The translations under genes were made by a program, and so were the position numbers. DNA of 33,242 nucleotides from JBJKPP01 sp046706145 (GTDB lineage Bacteria > Bacteroidota > Ignavibacteria > Ignavibacteriales > Ignavibacteriaceae): assembly GCA_046706145.1 (NCBI GenBank), contig JBJKPP010000265.1, positions 1 through 33,242 of the forward strand. The letters run 5' to 3'. The notes under the pieces are model-generated. The model was not told the DNA's origin. It searched no databases and saw only the letters and a list, made by a program, of their open reading frames with translations. Shown one piece after another: positions 7,690 through 15,867 of this stretch. How positions within the stretch are numbered: position 1 is the stretch's first letter; each line of letters starts with the position of its first letter.

Positions 7690-9024
7690 ATGAAAACATT
7701 CTTGTATTTAATTATTGTGATGAGTCTGCTTATTATGCCGGACGAAATTTTTGCTCAAAGAAGTATTACATTGAAAGATGCTATTCGTATAGCGTTGAAT
7801 CAAAATACGCAGATAATTGAAAATGAAAACAACATTTCTACATATGAATCACAACTTAAAAATGCATACGGAGAGCTAATTCCTAGCCTAAGTATCGGTG
7901 GTGGTTGGAATTGGCAGAGGGTAAATTCATCAGTCGGCTATTATGTGAATAGTTATGGCCAAGAACAATATGTCCCCCCTGCCCAAACAGATTCGAGACA
8001 ATATTCCTTAAATGCGGGAGGTAATGTAACTCTATTTGACGGTCTTGCAAATTACGCCTCAATAAGTCAGGCTAAGAATAATTTGGAAGCAGCCAAGCAA
8101 AGTCTCATTAAGTTTAAACAAGATGCTATCGTGCAAACTGTGAATCTTTTTGTTACAATTGTAAGCGACATAGAATTAGTGAGATACCAGGAACAGGATT
8201 TGAAATATAACCAGGGGTTACTCGACCAGGTTAACCAGAAATATGACTTAAAAATGGCTACCCTTGCTGATGTCTATTCACAGGAAGTACAATCTTCAAC
8301 TTCGAAATATAATTTGCTTCAGTACCAAAATGATTATGAAGAAGCCAAAATAAGTTTGCTTAATTACCTTTCTATGGAAGTTACTTCGAACGATACTTTT
8401 GACATTCAACAGGCTTCTGTTATAGACACATCTCTTCTTAATCTGAATATTGATAGCTTATATGAGGTAGCTTTTAGCAATAGAAAAGATTATGTGAGTC
8501 AGAAAATGAAACTGGAAAGTGCTGAAAATGGGTTGACAGTTGCGAGAGGCGGTTTGTTTCCTACATTGAGCGGTACATATGAATTCTCAACAACTGCTTT
8601 GCAGCCTGGAAACCTATTGAAGAATAAAGTTTACACATTGGGCCTTTCCCTCAATATTCCAATATTTTCTAATTGGAGTACTGAGAATAATATTCAAATG
8701 GCCGAAGTGCAGTTAGAAAACGACAATGAAGAGTTGAAAGCCTTAGAAAGACAGGTTAGAAGTGATGTAAAAAGTGCTGTTCTGGACCTGCAAACTGCAA
8801 AGGAGCAGCTTGCTGTTAGTAAACAAACTTTGAAATCAGCAGGGGAAAGTTTAGATGTGCAGAAAGAATCCTATAAACTTGGAGCAACGACTTTTATTAA
8901 TCTGCAGCAATCTTACAGAGATTATGTAAATGCGGAGAATACTAAAATAACAGCAGAGCATAATTATCTTGTTAAGCAATATGGACTGTTGAGTGCTTTG
9001 GGTGAGTTGAATCCTGAACAGTAA
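7690..9024 (+). CDS. TolC-like outer-membrane efflux channel
   Basis: A 444-residue outer-membrane factor that would complete the MacAB pump. Residues 1-22 are a signal peptide ending FAQ. Two repeated halves of the OEP family follow: the first starts RSITLKDAIRIALNQNTQIIENENNI, the second is in the region SVIDTSLLNLNIDSLYEVAFSNRK (split: LYEVAFSNRKDYVSQKMKLE), with long Gln/Lys/Glu-rich helices that form the periplasmic tunnel and a C-terminal LGATTFINLQQSYRDYVNAE segment typical of OEP proteins. It is the last gene of the efflux operon. Its final 53 bases overlap, tail to tail, the end of the histidine kinase gene on the other strand. Confidence 0.94.
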   Translation: MKTFLYLIIVMSLLIMPDEIFAQRSITLKDAIRIALNQNTQIIENENNISTYESQLKNAYGELIPSLSIGGGWNWQRVNSSVGYYVNSYGQEQYVPPAQTDSRQYSLNAGGNVTLFDGLANYASISQAKNNLEAAKQSLIKFKQDAIVQTVNLFVTIVSDIELVRYQEQDLKYNQGLLDQVNQKYDLKMATLADVYSQEVQSSTSKYNLLQYQNDYEEAKISLLNYLSMEVTSNDTFDIQQASVIDTSLLNLNIDSLYEVAFSNRKDYVSQKMKLESAENGLTVARGGLFPTLSGTYEFSTTALQPGNLLKNKVYTLGLSLNIPIFSNWSTENNIQMAEVQLENDNEELKALERQVRSDVKSAVLDLQTAKEQLAVSKQTLKSAGESLDVQKESYKLGATTFINLQQSYRDYVNAENTKITAEHNYLVKQYGLLSALGELNPEQ

Positions 9025-11734
9025 CCGGGGCTGTATTTAATTCCGGCAGTTTTATAATGAATTCTGAACCATATCCGGGTGAACTATTTAATGTTATTGT
9101 ACCCTTAATTATTTCCAGATATTTCTTAACTAGAGTCAATCCCAGGCCGCTGCCTTCGAATCCTCTATTTAAGCCCTCGCTTACCTGTCTAAATTCTTCA
9201 AAAATTAGTTGATGTTTCTCAGGAGGAATTCCTATACCGGTGTCCTTAACTCTTATAACTAATTCCGACTTCATATCCATATGATTAAGTACGATAGAAA
9301 TATCAATACCTCCGTCTTGCGTAAACTTTATTGAGTTGCTTATAAGGTTACTAAGGATAAGCCTGAGTAATTTTTCATCAGTATTAAAGTGAATATGATA
9401 TTCTCCTGTGACAGACTTTAAGTAAATTCCCTTCTTTACAGCAGTTCTTTCAAATAACTTAATAACATCTTCTGCAGCATTAACGACATCTACGTTTTCA
9501 ATGTTGACTTCGAATTTATCAGTCTCAATTTTGGTAAGATCAAGAATCTGATTAAGAGTATCGAGAAGTCTGTGCCCGCTTTCATTGATTGTATCACTCC
9601 ATTCCTTCAATTCCTTATTTTGAAGTTCATTCTTTAATAACTCAGAATAACCAAGAATACCTACCAATGGAGTTCTTAACTCGTGGCTCATGTTTGCAAG
9701 GAAATTTGATTTTAGTCTGCTAGCTTCTTCGGCTTTTTCTTTTGCTTCCGTTAACTCTTTTATTATTTCCTTTTGCTTTGTTATATCCTCCTTAACTCCT
9801 ACATAGTGGGTTATGATGCCCACGCTATTCTTTACTGAAGAAATAGCAACATTCTCCCAATAAAACTCTCCGTTCTTTTTTTTGTTCAGAAGTTCCCCAT
9901 GCCAGGTTCCTCCTGAAGTAATTGTTCCCCATAGCTCTTCGTATTTTTGAGGCGAATTTATGCCGGATTTTAAAATCCTGGGATTTTTCCCAAGCACTTC
10001 TTCCGGCGAATATCCTGTGAGTTTGCAGAATTTAGGATTTGCATAAGATATATTTCCTTCAGTATCAGTTATGACTATTGAAACCGGACTTTGTTCAACT
10101 ACAGTAGAAAGTTTTCTTAAATTCTCTTCCGCTATTAATTTTTCTGTGATATCATTTACAATCTCATATAGCAGTTTTCTTCCTTTAATATTTATGGGTG
10201 ACATATATGTTTCCACATCTTTGACTTTTCCATCAGACATAATATGCTTTAGCTGTTGATAATTGTTTTTCTCAAAGACCGCATTATGAAGAATATTAAG
10301 TATATCATCAAGATTAAGAATACTCAACCGTTCAATGTTCATTCGCTTAAGTTCGTCTATAGAATATCCGTAAAACTTAGAAGCAGATTTATTAGCATCA
10401 ATAATATTTCCCGTTGTTGGGTCGATAAGCAGCATGACAGAGAGATTGTTGTCAAATAAATTTCTATATCGTTCTTCACTGTCTCGAAGCAGTAATTCTG
10501 CTTTTTTTCTATCGGAAATATCGCGCATAATGCTCTGAATGTAGTCATTATTAATTCTCTTTAGGCTGATTTCAACCGGGATGATACTTCCATCTTTACA
10601 TCTTGCTAATCTCTCAAAACGAAGTATTTCTCTGTTGTCAATTATTTTTTTCCTCTTGTAAAGATTCTCAAGATCATCATCCACATAAGTATCTTTTACA
10701 TTTAGTTTGAGCATCTCTTCTTTTGAATATCCTAACAAATCACACACGTATCTATTAACTAATATGATATCAAAATTATCATTAACGATTAATATACCAT
10801 CCGCAGACTGTTCAATTAACTCCCGATATTTTTCTTCGCTTTCTCTAAGTGCAATTTCCGATAGTTTCTTCTCTGTTATGTCTTTTATGGTTCCATGAAC
10901 CCCTATGAATTTATTGTTTTCAATGAGTGGTTTACCGCTGCTTCGCACCCATTTAATTCCCCCATTTGGTAACGCCACTCTGTACTCTATAGGGTTATAC
11001 CGACCTTCTTTATTTTGCTCAAACTCTTTTGCTACAAGTGGACTATCTTCTTCATAAATAAAATCAATAAAATTTTTGCCTACTATTTCAGAAGCTTTGA
11101 GTCCAGTTACAACTTCTACGGCTGGAGTTATGAAAATAATTTTCCCATCTTTATCCAACGAATAAACAATTTCACTCAAATTTTCTACTATTTGTCTGTA
11201 TTTTTTTTCGGATTGTTCTAAAGCTGATTGAATTTCTTTTTGTTCGGTAATATCTCTTACTATAGAAAACACTTTCCCTTCGGACATAAGGATTGCATTT
11301 ACCTCTGCATAAAATGTTGTACCATCCTTTTTTTTCAATATTCTGTTAATTATGTATGCTTCTTCGCTTCCCAGCCTGCCAAGTTGCAATGGGAGTTCAG
11401 CCAAGCTTTTTTTATCAATTAAGTTTATAAGATTCATTTTTAAAAATTCATTTTCAGCATAACCAAAAAGTCTACAAACAATTTTGTTTGCTCGGATGAT
11501 GTTTCCATTCATATCAGAAATCAAGATTCCATCAGAAGCTTCGTCAAAATAGGATTTAATTAACTTGGACGATTTTATTTGTCTATATAAGAATGCAATC
11601 AAAAGCAAAATTACGATGGTAAAAAAGATTAGTGTGAAATAATGTGAAGTTGGCGAAAATGAACTCAGTTCAGTTGTTGTCAATAGATTAATTTTTAGTT
11701 GATAAAAATGAGCGAGAGTATTAGTCGTTATCAA
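8972..11734 (-). CDS. Membrane-anchored sensor histidine kinase with five PAS domains
   Basis: A 920-residue kinase. One membrane helix (about 32-50) is followed by five PAS modules starting near residues 60, 178, 301, 421 and 542. Several end with the PAC-type IVRDITEQK, IKDITEKK, MRDISDRK, VNDITEK and VKEDITKQK. The HisKA domain has SNFLANMSHELRTPL with phosphoacceptor H684. The ATPase domain has the N box (LSNLISNSIKFT, about 795-806), the G1 box DTGIGIPPEK (831-840) and the G2 box GSGLGLTLV. There is no receiver domain and no regulator gene nearby, so it is an orphan kinase. The start used is a TTG at 11734 with no clear ribosome site; no in-frame ATG occurs before residue 75, so the true start may be slightly downstream. 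Confidence 0.93.
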   Translation of the reverse strand: MITTNTLAHFYQLKINLLTTTELSSFSPTSHYFTLIFFTIVILLLIAFLYRQIKSSKLIKSYFDEASDGILISDMNGNIIRANKIVCRLFGYAENEFLKMNLINLIDKKSLAELPLQLGRLGSEEAYIINRILKKKDGTTFYAEVNAILMSEGKVFSIVRDITEQKEIQSALEQSEKKYRQIVENLSEIVYSLDKDGKIIFITPAVEVVTGLKASEIVGKNFIDFIYEEDSPLVAKEFEQNKEGRYNPIEYRVALPNGGIKWVRSSGKPLIENNKFIGVHGTIKDITEKKLSEIALRESEEKYRELIEQSADGILIVNDNFDIILVNRYVCDLLGYSKEEMLKLNVKDTYVDDDLENLYKRKKIIDNREILRFERLARCKDGSIIPVEISLKRINNDYIQSIMRDISDRKKAELLLRDSEERYRNLFDNNLSVMLLIDPTTGNIIDANKSASKFYGYSIDELKRMNIERLSILNLDDILNILHNAVFEKNNYQQLKHIMSDGKVKDVETYMSPINIKGRKLLYEIVNDITEKLIAEENLRKLSTVVEQSPVSIVITDTEGNISYANPKFCKLTGYSPEEVLGKNPRILKSGINSPQKYEELWGTITSGGTWHGELLNKKKNGEFYWENVAISSVKNSVGIITHYVGVKEDITKQKEIIKELTEAKEKAEEASRLKSNFLANMSHELRTPLVGILGYSELLKNELQNKELKEWSDTINESGHRLLDTLNQILDLTKIETDKFEVNIENVDVVNAAEDVIKLFERTAVKKGIYLKSVTGEYHIHFNTDEKLLRLILSNLISNSIKFTQDGGIDISIVLNHMDMKSELVIRVKDTGIGIPPEKHQLIFEEFRQVSEGLNRGFEGSGLGLTLVKKYLEIIKGTITLNSSPGYGSEFIIKLPELNTAPVTVQDSTHPKHSTVHIA

Positions 11735-12061
11735 GTTAGTATTAAGAGAAATAATTTTAACAAAGGTTTTTTAATTTATTTTTTAGTATAGAATCAATAG
11801 TTATTTAATAGTTGAATTTATAGGACTTGTTAACCCATATAAGCTAAGATTGTTAAACATAACGTTTTAAGTCAATTTCTATGCCATGAAAGGCTTAAAT
11901 AAAGTTTTATGTTGTCCTGTGAAAGTGCATTTTTTGAATGTAAAATGCGTTCTTTGTCTCGTCCTTTAACCAAAGATAAAGTTCTTTAAAGAGGTTAAGA
12001 AAAACGGGGGAAAATACTACCTGCGGATTCGCCCAAGCATTGCCGTGAATATAAGGAGAAG
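11735..12061. other. Non-coding spacer with one inverted repeat
   Basis: No convincing gene in these 327 bases. It lies between the kinase start and the end of the lipoprotein gene, both leftward, so it should hold the kinase promoter. GCATTTT (11927-11933) and AAAATGC (11942-11948) form a perfect 7-base inverted repeat that could be a weak terminator for the lipoprotein gene, without a clear T-run. A locally GC-richer stretch at about 12003-12045 is unexplained. Confidence 0.5.
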
Positions 12062-13033
12062 TTATAACAGCATATCAAACTTAAGCATGGGAATTACAAA
12101 TAGGGAATTAGACGGATTTTCCATTTCAAGATTTCTTAGTATGCTTACTCCAAATATAATTCTGCTGTTATCTGATATCTTGGTGTAAATACCCGGATTA
12201 ATACCCAGATAAGCAGTGCTAATTTTGTTGTTTGTTTCAGTGCTTACTGTTGTCGTTGTAAACGGATAATAAGTTGGATTGAGATTTGAAGGTTCATAAT
12301 CAAATAAGGTTTGTCCAAAGTAACTCAAACCCAGATAAAAATTAACAGGACTTTCTTCAAAATTAGAATTATAGGTAACAGTGATATATGGATTTACACT
12401 TGTATTTTTATTTGTATCTCTAAAAAAAGTAATGGTTGTTATTTTATCTCCAAACACTGGTTGCGTTTCGGTTACTACTACAGTGGCAGCATCGTACCAA
12501 TATTCCTGGAAAGTCAATCCGACATCAATTCTCATGGTACTATATTTATTTTGATTATGAAAACCTAAACCTACTGAGCCGCCTAATAAATTAATATTCT
12601 CCTGATTACTAAAATTAAAACTGCCTGAAATAGAAACGCTTCTTGACATAGGTAAGTCAACATCTAAACCCGCATAAAAACTTGGGAGATTCCATGAAAG
12701 ATTTTTCCCATTGAACTGGTATGTGTTTGTATTCGATTCTTTATATGACCAAGTTCCATCAGAATTAAAAACAGTGTCAACTTGGAAGTTTCCGTTTCTA
12801 TTTACATTTGTGTGATTAAGGCTCGCAGTTGATGTATTGGTTGTGTTCAAATAAAACTTTGGAGAAATTGTCATTGATGTATTTTGATTATTATCGGTAA
12901 CGTGGACAGGTGGTTGGTTTATAGGTCCATCGACTTTAACATTTTGGATATAAATAGTCTGTGTTACGGTAGTACAGCCGCCAAATAGTAATAAAAATAA
13001 AGCTAATAAATTTAAAATTTTGTCTGTTTTCAT
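12062..13033 (-). CDS. Hypothetical lipoprotein, probable beta-rich outer-surface protein
   Basis: A 323-residue exported protein not recognised as any named family. The N-terminus is a lipoprotein signal with LLLFGGC (C20 as lipidation site). Residues 20-110 are Asn/Thr/Ser-rich without a clear domain. From about 115 on, alternating patterns such as FYAGLDVDLPMSRSVSISG, SVGLGFHNQNKYSTMRIDVGLTFQ and NFYLGLSYFG look like amphipathic beta strands, and the protein ends in VIPMLKFDMLL. This suggests an outer-membrane beta-barrel-like body, which is odd for a lipidated protein. It is a single leftward gene with long spacers on both sides. Function unknown. Confidence 0.75.
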   Translation of the reverse strand: MKTDKILNLLALFLLLFGGCTTVTQTIYIQNVKVDGPINQPPVHVTDNNQNTSMTISPKFYLNTTNTSTASLNHTNVNRNGNFQVDTVFNSDGTWSYKESNTNTYQFNGKNLSWNLPSFYAGLDVDLPMSRSVSISGSFNFSNQENINLLGGSVGLGFHNQNKYSTMRIDVGLTFQEYWYDAATVVVTETQPVFGDKITTITFFRDTNKNTSVNPYITVTYNSNFEESPVNFYLGLSYFGQTLFDYEPSNLNPTYYPFTTTTVSTETNNKISTAYLGINPGIYTKISDNSRIIFGVSILRNLEMENPSNSLFVIPMLKFDMLL

Positions 13034-13514
13034 TTCTGTCCCCCTGCTGACTTTACAGATAATGGCAAGATAATTTTCTCGAATGAAACTCTTCGAACTG
13101 GTTCGTATCTAGCAGCCTACTCATAATTCTTCCCCTAACAAAATATTTAAAACTCGCTCAATATAATTATAATCAATATTGCTGAAATGTGGAAGTTATA
13201 TTTTGTTCTTAGAGCAAAAACATGCCTAAATTTGTCAAAAAAGAAATTATTTGCTTATACCGTCTAGTTTTTCGCTCCTTAGACGATGCATCGCATCGTA
13301 TTTACACTTAATGTAGATGAGAGGTATTAGGATTTATCCAAACATTTTCCCTATTGATTTTCTTCTTTCTTTTTGTTTACTTTTTATAAAAATATAACTT
13401 TTCTATTTCTTCACCTATTTTTTCCTTGAGCTTTTCCTTTAAGAATTAGAGAATTGTAGATTTTTTTTATTAGTATTAAACAACAAATAAAAAACATTCC
13501 TTTGGAGGCATAAA
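13034..13514. other. Divergent promoter region with a perfect short palindrome
   Basis: No gene seen in 481 bases. It separates the leftward lipoprotein gene from the rightward gene at 13515 and should hold both promoters. ACGATGC-ATC-GCATCGT (13283-13299) is a perfect 7-base-arm palindrome, GC-richer than its surroundings. CGAAC-TG-GTTCG (13094-13105) is a second short one about 60 bases before the lipoprotein start. Both could be operators or small hairpins. A pyrimidine-rich stretch follows at 13335-13440. Confidence 0.5.
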
Positions 13515-13814
13515 ATGATAGTAACAAGAGACGTTTTTCATCTAAAATTCGGAATGGCAAGAGAAGCGAGAGGACTCTTGAGTGATGGGAAAAGAATAAT
13601 GGAGAAAAACGGTTATAAAATAGACCGCATACTAACTGATCTTACCGGCAAATCTTATAGACTAATTATGGAGATAAGATTTGAAAGTCTTGCTGAGTAT
13701 GAAAAGGCTTTGAAAAGTACAATATCTGCTGATGAATGGAAAAAATGGTATGAAAAGTTTATTCCACTAGTAGATTCTTCCGAAAGAGAAATTCTTAATC
13801 TTGTGGAGATTTGA
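13515..13814 (+). CDS. Small dimeric alpha/beta-barrel (NIPSNAP/ABM-like) protein
   Basis: A 99-residue cytoplasmic protein preceded by a strong GGAGG site (13503-13507). It has the strand-helix-strand-strand-helix pattern of small ferredoxin-like proteins: VTRDVFHLKFGMAREARGLL, then YRLIMEIRFESLAEYEKALK and EWKKWYEKFIPLVDSSEREIL. 'F..KfG...ea' followed by 'E..f.sl.eye.al' is typical of NIPSNAP/ABM-type dimeric barrels, which are often of unknown function or act as small oxygenases or isomerases. Convergent with the CDF gene, 34 bases apart. No catalytic residues can be named. Confidence 0.7.
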   Translation: MIVTRDVFHLKFGMAREARGLLSDGKRIMEKNGYKIDRILTDLTGKSYRLIMEIRFESLAEYEKALKSTISADEWKKWYEKFIPLVDSSEREILNLVEI

Positions 13815-13848
13815 TTTATTTTAATAGAAATAGGTAAGAAAAAACGAA

Positions 13849-14742
13849 TCAAACTGCTCCAACACCACAATTTTTAACGTTGTCGCTCTTCTCAAGCTGA
13901 ATAGTGGAGTGTCCAATATTGAATCTATCGTTGAGTTCTTTACACACATGTGATATGAACTCATCATCGTCATCTCCACCAGGCTTAACGAGGTGCGCTG
14001 TCAGAACACTTTCGGTTGTACTTAATGCCCAAATGTGAAGGTCGTGAACTTCATTAACGCCAGGTAACTTTTCCAAAAAATTTCTCACCTTTTCTAATTC
14101 TATATAATTTGGAACGGCGTCCATTGAAAGATTAAAAGATTCCTTTAAAGTTCCCCAAGTGCTGACGATGATTATAACAACGATCAGTAAACTCAATATA
14201 GGATCGAGAAGATAAAAACCTGTTAGCTGTATAACAATTCCGCCTGCCACAACGCTAAGGGAAACTCCTGCATCGGCGGCCATGTGTAAAAATGCAGCCT
14301 TGATGTTTAAATCTTTCTTTTTCCCAGACATGAAAAGAAGCGCAGTAATTGAATTAATCACAAAACCGATAGCAGCAATAATTATTATTGTTCCTGCTGC
14401 AACACGTTCCACATAAATAAATCTGTTGATTGTCTCTATTGCAATTGCACCAACTGTAATAAAAACTATCACTGCATTTATCAAAGCGGCAAGAATAGTG
14501 GATTTTCTCATGCCGTAAGTTTTGGTTGAAGTTGCGGGACGTTTAGCAAGATAGTTGGCTCCCCATGCAAGCAGCAAACCAAGTACATCACTTAAGTTGT
14601 GGCCTGCATCCGCTAAAAGAGACATGGAACTGGCCATTAACCCGAAAATAAATTCTACAATTATATAAGCGAGATTTAAAGCTATTCCAACAGAAAAAGC
14701 TTTATTATAATTTTGACCTGGTGTATGATGTTCGTGACTCAT
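13849..14742 (-). CDS. Cation diffusion facilitator (Zn/Co/Cd exporter, CzcD/ZitB type)
   Basis: A 297-residue inner-membrane proton antiporter that exports divalent metals such as Zn2+. It has a short His-containing N-terminus (SHEHHT) and six predicted TM helices. The metal sites are visible as LLADAGHNLSDVLGL (H48 and D52, with D45 nearby) and FLHMAADAGVSL (H153, D157). This HD-HD arrangement suits Zn/Cd rather than Mn. A cytoplasmic C-terminal domain follows (VRNFLEKLPGVNEVHDLHIW, split as LPGVNEVHDLHIWALS), typical of CzcD/ZitB members. No partner pump or regulator is adjacent. It is the last chromosomal-looking gene before the accessory region. Confidence 0.95.
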   Translation of the reverse strand: MSHEHHTPGQNYNKAFSVGIALNLAYIIVEFIFGLMASSMSLLADAGHNLSDVLGLLLAWGANYLAKRPATSTKTYGMRKSTILAALINAVIVFITVGAIAIETINRFIYVERVAAGTIIIIAAIGFVINSITALLFMSGKKKDLNIKAAFLHMAADAGVSLSVVAGGIVIQLTGFYLLDPILSLLIVVIIIVSTWGTLKESFNLSMDAVPNYIELEKVRNFLEKLPGVNEVHDLHIWALSTTESVLTAHLVKPGGDDDDEFISHVCKELNDRFNIGHSTIQLEKSDNVKNCGVGAV

Positions 14743-14985
14743 TGCAAATACATAATATCATTTTTTGAAAATTTAAGAATAATATTGGACACATTAAATA
14801 GCGAAGTTATAATGGTTTTTAATCGGTTTTTTGTTGATTAAATATACTAGAATATGGATATTATATTTTAGTCAAACTTTATTGTTAATGAAGGAAGAGA
14901 AACTTCTTGTTAACTATTAGTTATACGTGTAAAATATATACTTTTGGGCATTGCAATAAGTTAACTAATTAGTTACCTTTGATGT

Positions 14986-15329
14986 GTGAAAAGGAAAATA
15001 TTATTCTACAGTAATTACTTTATAAATTTCTATTCTAAACAAGACAATAAAACAAAAAGAAAATTGATTTTGTCTTAGACCTTATTAAAAATGTTGAAAG
15101 AGTTCCTATTAAATTTCTAAAATATTTAGAAGGAACTGATGGTCTTTATGAGATTAGAGTAAATGTAAGTTCTAAAAATATCAGAATACTTTGTTTCTTT
15201 GATGAAGGTAATTTAATAATTCTTTTGAATTGTTTTCTGAAGAAGACTAATAAAACACCAAAACAAGAGTTAGAAAAAGGCATAAAATTAAAAGAAGAAT
15301 ATTTCATTGAAAAAATGAAAAGGAATTGA
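14986..15329 (+). pseudogene. higB: HigB/RelE-like (Gp49-family) toxin, frameshifted
   Basis: Two frames together encode one Gp49/HigB-type toxin. The first runs from a GTG at 14986 to about 15063 and gives KRKILFYSNYFINFYSKQ followed by DNKTKRK. The second, one base back, runs to the stop at 15327 and gives KIDFVLDLI, then VPIKFLKYLEGTDGLYEIRV, RILCFFDEGNLIILLNCFLKK and TPKQELEKGIKLKEEY. These join into the whole family pattern. Staying in the first frame reaches a stop at 15076. The break lies in an A-rich tract at about 15049-15063 and would be repaired by one extra A. It may be a real inactivating mutation, a slippage site or a sequencing error. The antitoxin follows after 3 bases. Confidence 0.78.
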
Positions 15330-15332
15330 AAA

Positions 15333-15623
15333 ATGAAAAAGAAAATGTCATTCGAAGAACACTTAGATAAACAATATGGAAAAAAGGGAACAAGAAAGAG
15401 AGATAAATTTGAATATGAATCTTTAGCCTTTAGATTAGGGGAAATGTTAAAAGAGGAACGAAAAAAAGCTAAACTTACACAAGAGCAGTTAGCAGAAAAA
15501 ACGGGGACAAAAAAGAGCTATATATCACGGATTGAGTCTGGGAAAAGTGATATACAAATCTCTACGTTTAGTCGAATAATTGAAATTGGGCTAAACAAAA
15601 GAATAAACATATCAATCTTTTAG
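15333..15623 (+). CDS. higA: HigA-like XRE-family antitoxin
   Basis: A 96-residue protein. After a charged N-terminus (SFEEHLDKQYGKKGTRKRDK) it carries an XRE helix-turn-helix at about 34-90: LGEMLKEERKKAKLTQEQLA, EKTGTKKSYISRIESG, and ISTFSRIIEIGL. This is the layout of HigA antitoxins encoded downstream of Gp49-type toxins (toxin first, as here). It would neutralise the toxin and repress the operon. The frame is intact although the toxin gene is interrupted, the expected outcome when a toxin decays first. The gene starts 3 bases after the toxin stop. Confidence 0.9.
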   Translation: MKKKMSFEEHLDKQYGKKGTRKRDKFEYESLAFRLGEMLKEERKKAKLTQEQLAEKTGTKKSYISRIESGKSDIQISTFSRIIEIGLNKRINISIF

Positions 15624-15827
15624 TTGCAAAATTATAATTTAGAACACGTATAACATCTTTAATAAGTAAAGAATCATTTGAAAATACGCAGTCCTGTAAA
15701 GTGAAACAAGCTAAAGAATGATGAAGTAAATATTTCATTTTTAAGCTATAATCGAAGCATTTTACCCTTCTTTTTCCTACATCCCAAAATCCTAACTTCA
15801 CTAACCTTCCCTTTGATTCAACACTTT

Positions 15828-15862
15828 TTGTTACTATCTTGTTACCAATAAATCTAAGGTAA
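15828..15862 (+). promoter_or_regulatory. Candidate integrase binding / attachment site
   Basis: TTGTTAC occurs at 15828-15834 and again at 15839-15845, 11 bases (one helical turn) apart. The second copy also forms an inverted repeat, TTACC (15842-15846) and GGTAA (15858-15862). The block ends just before the integrase GTG. The same GTTAC-N6-GTTACC arrangement recurs at 23961-23977 at the right edge of the accessory region. Interpreting these as recombinase sites is inference. Confidence 0.35.
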
Positions 15863-15867
15863 TTTTA

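Noticed and set aside
15568..15801. 77-residue leftward open frame overlapping the end of higA
   Set aside because: It overlaps the antitoxin, has no ribosome site and its Cys/Leu-rich product resembles nothing; treated as chance.
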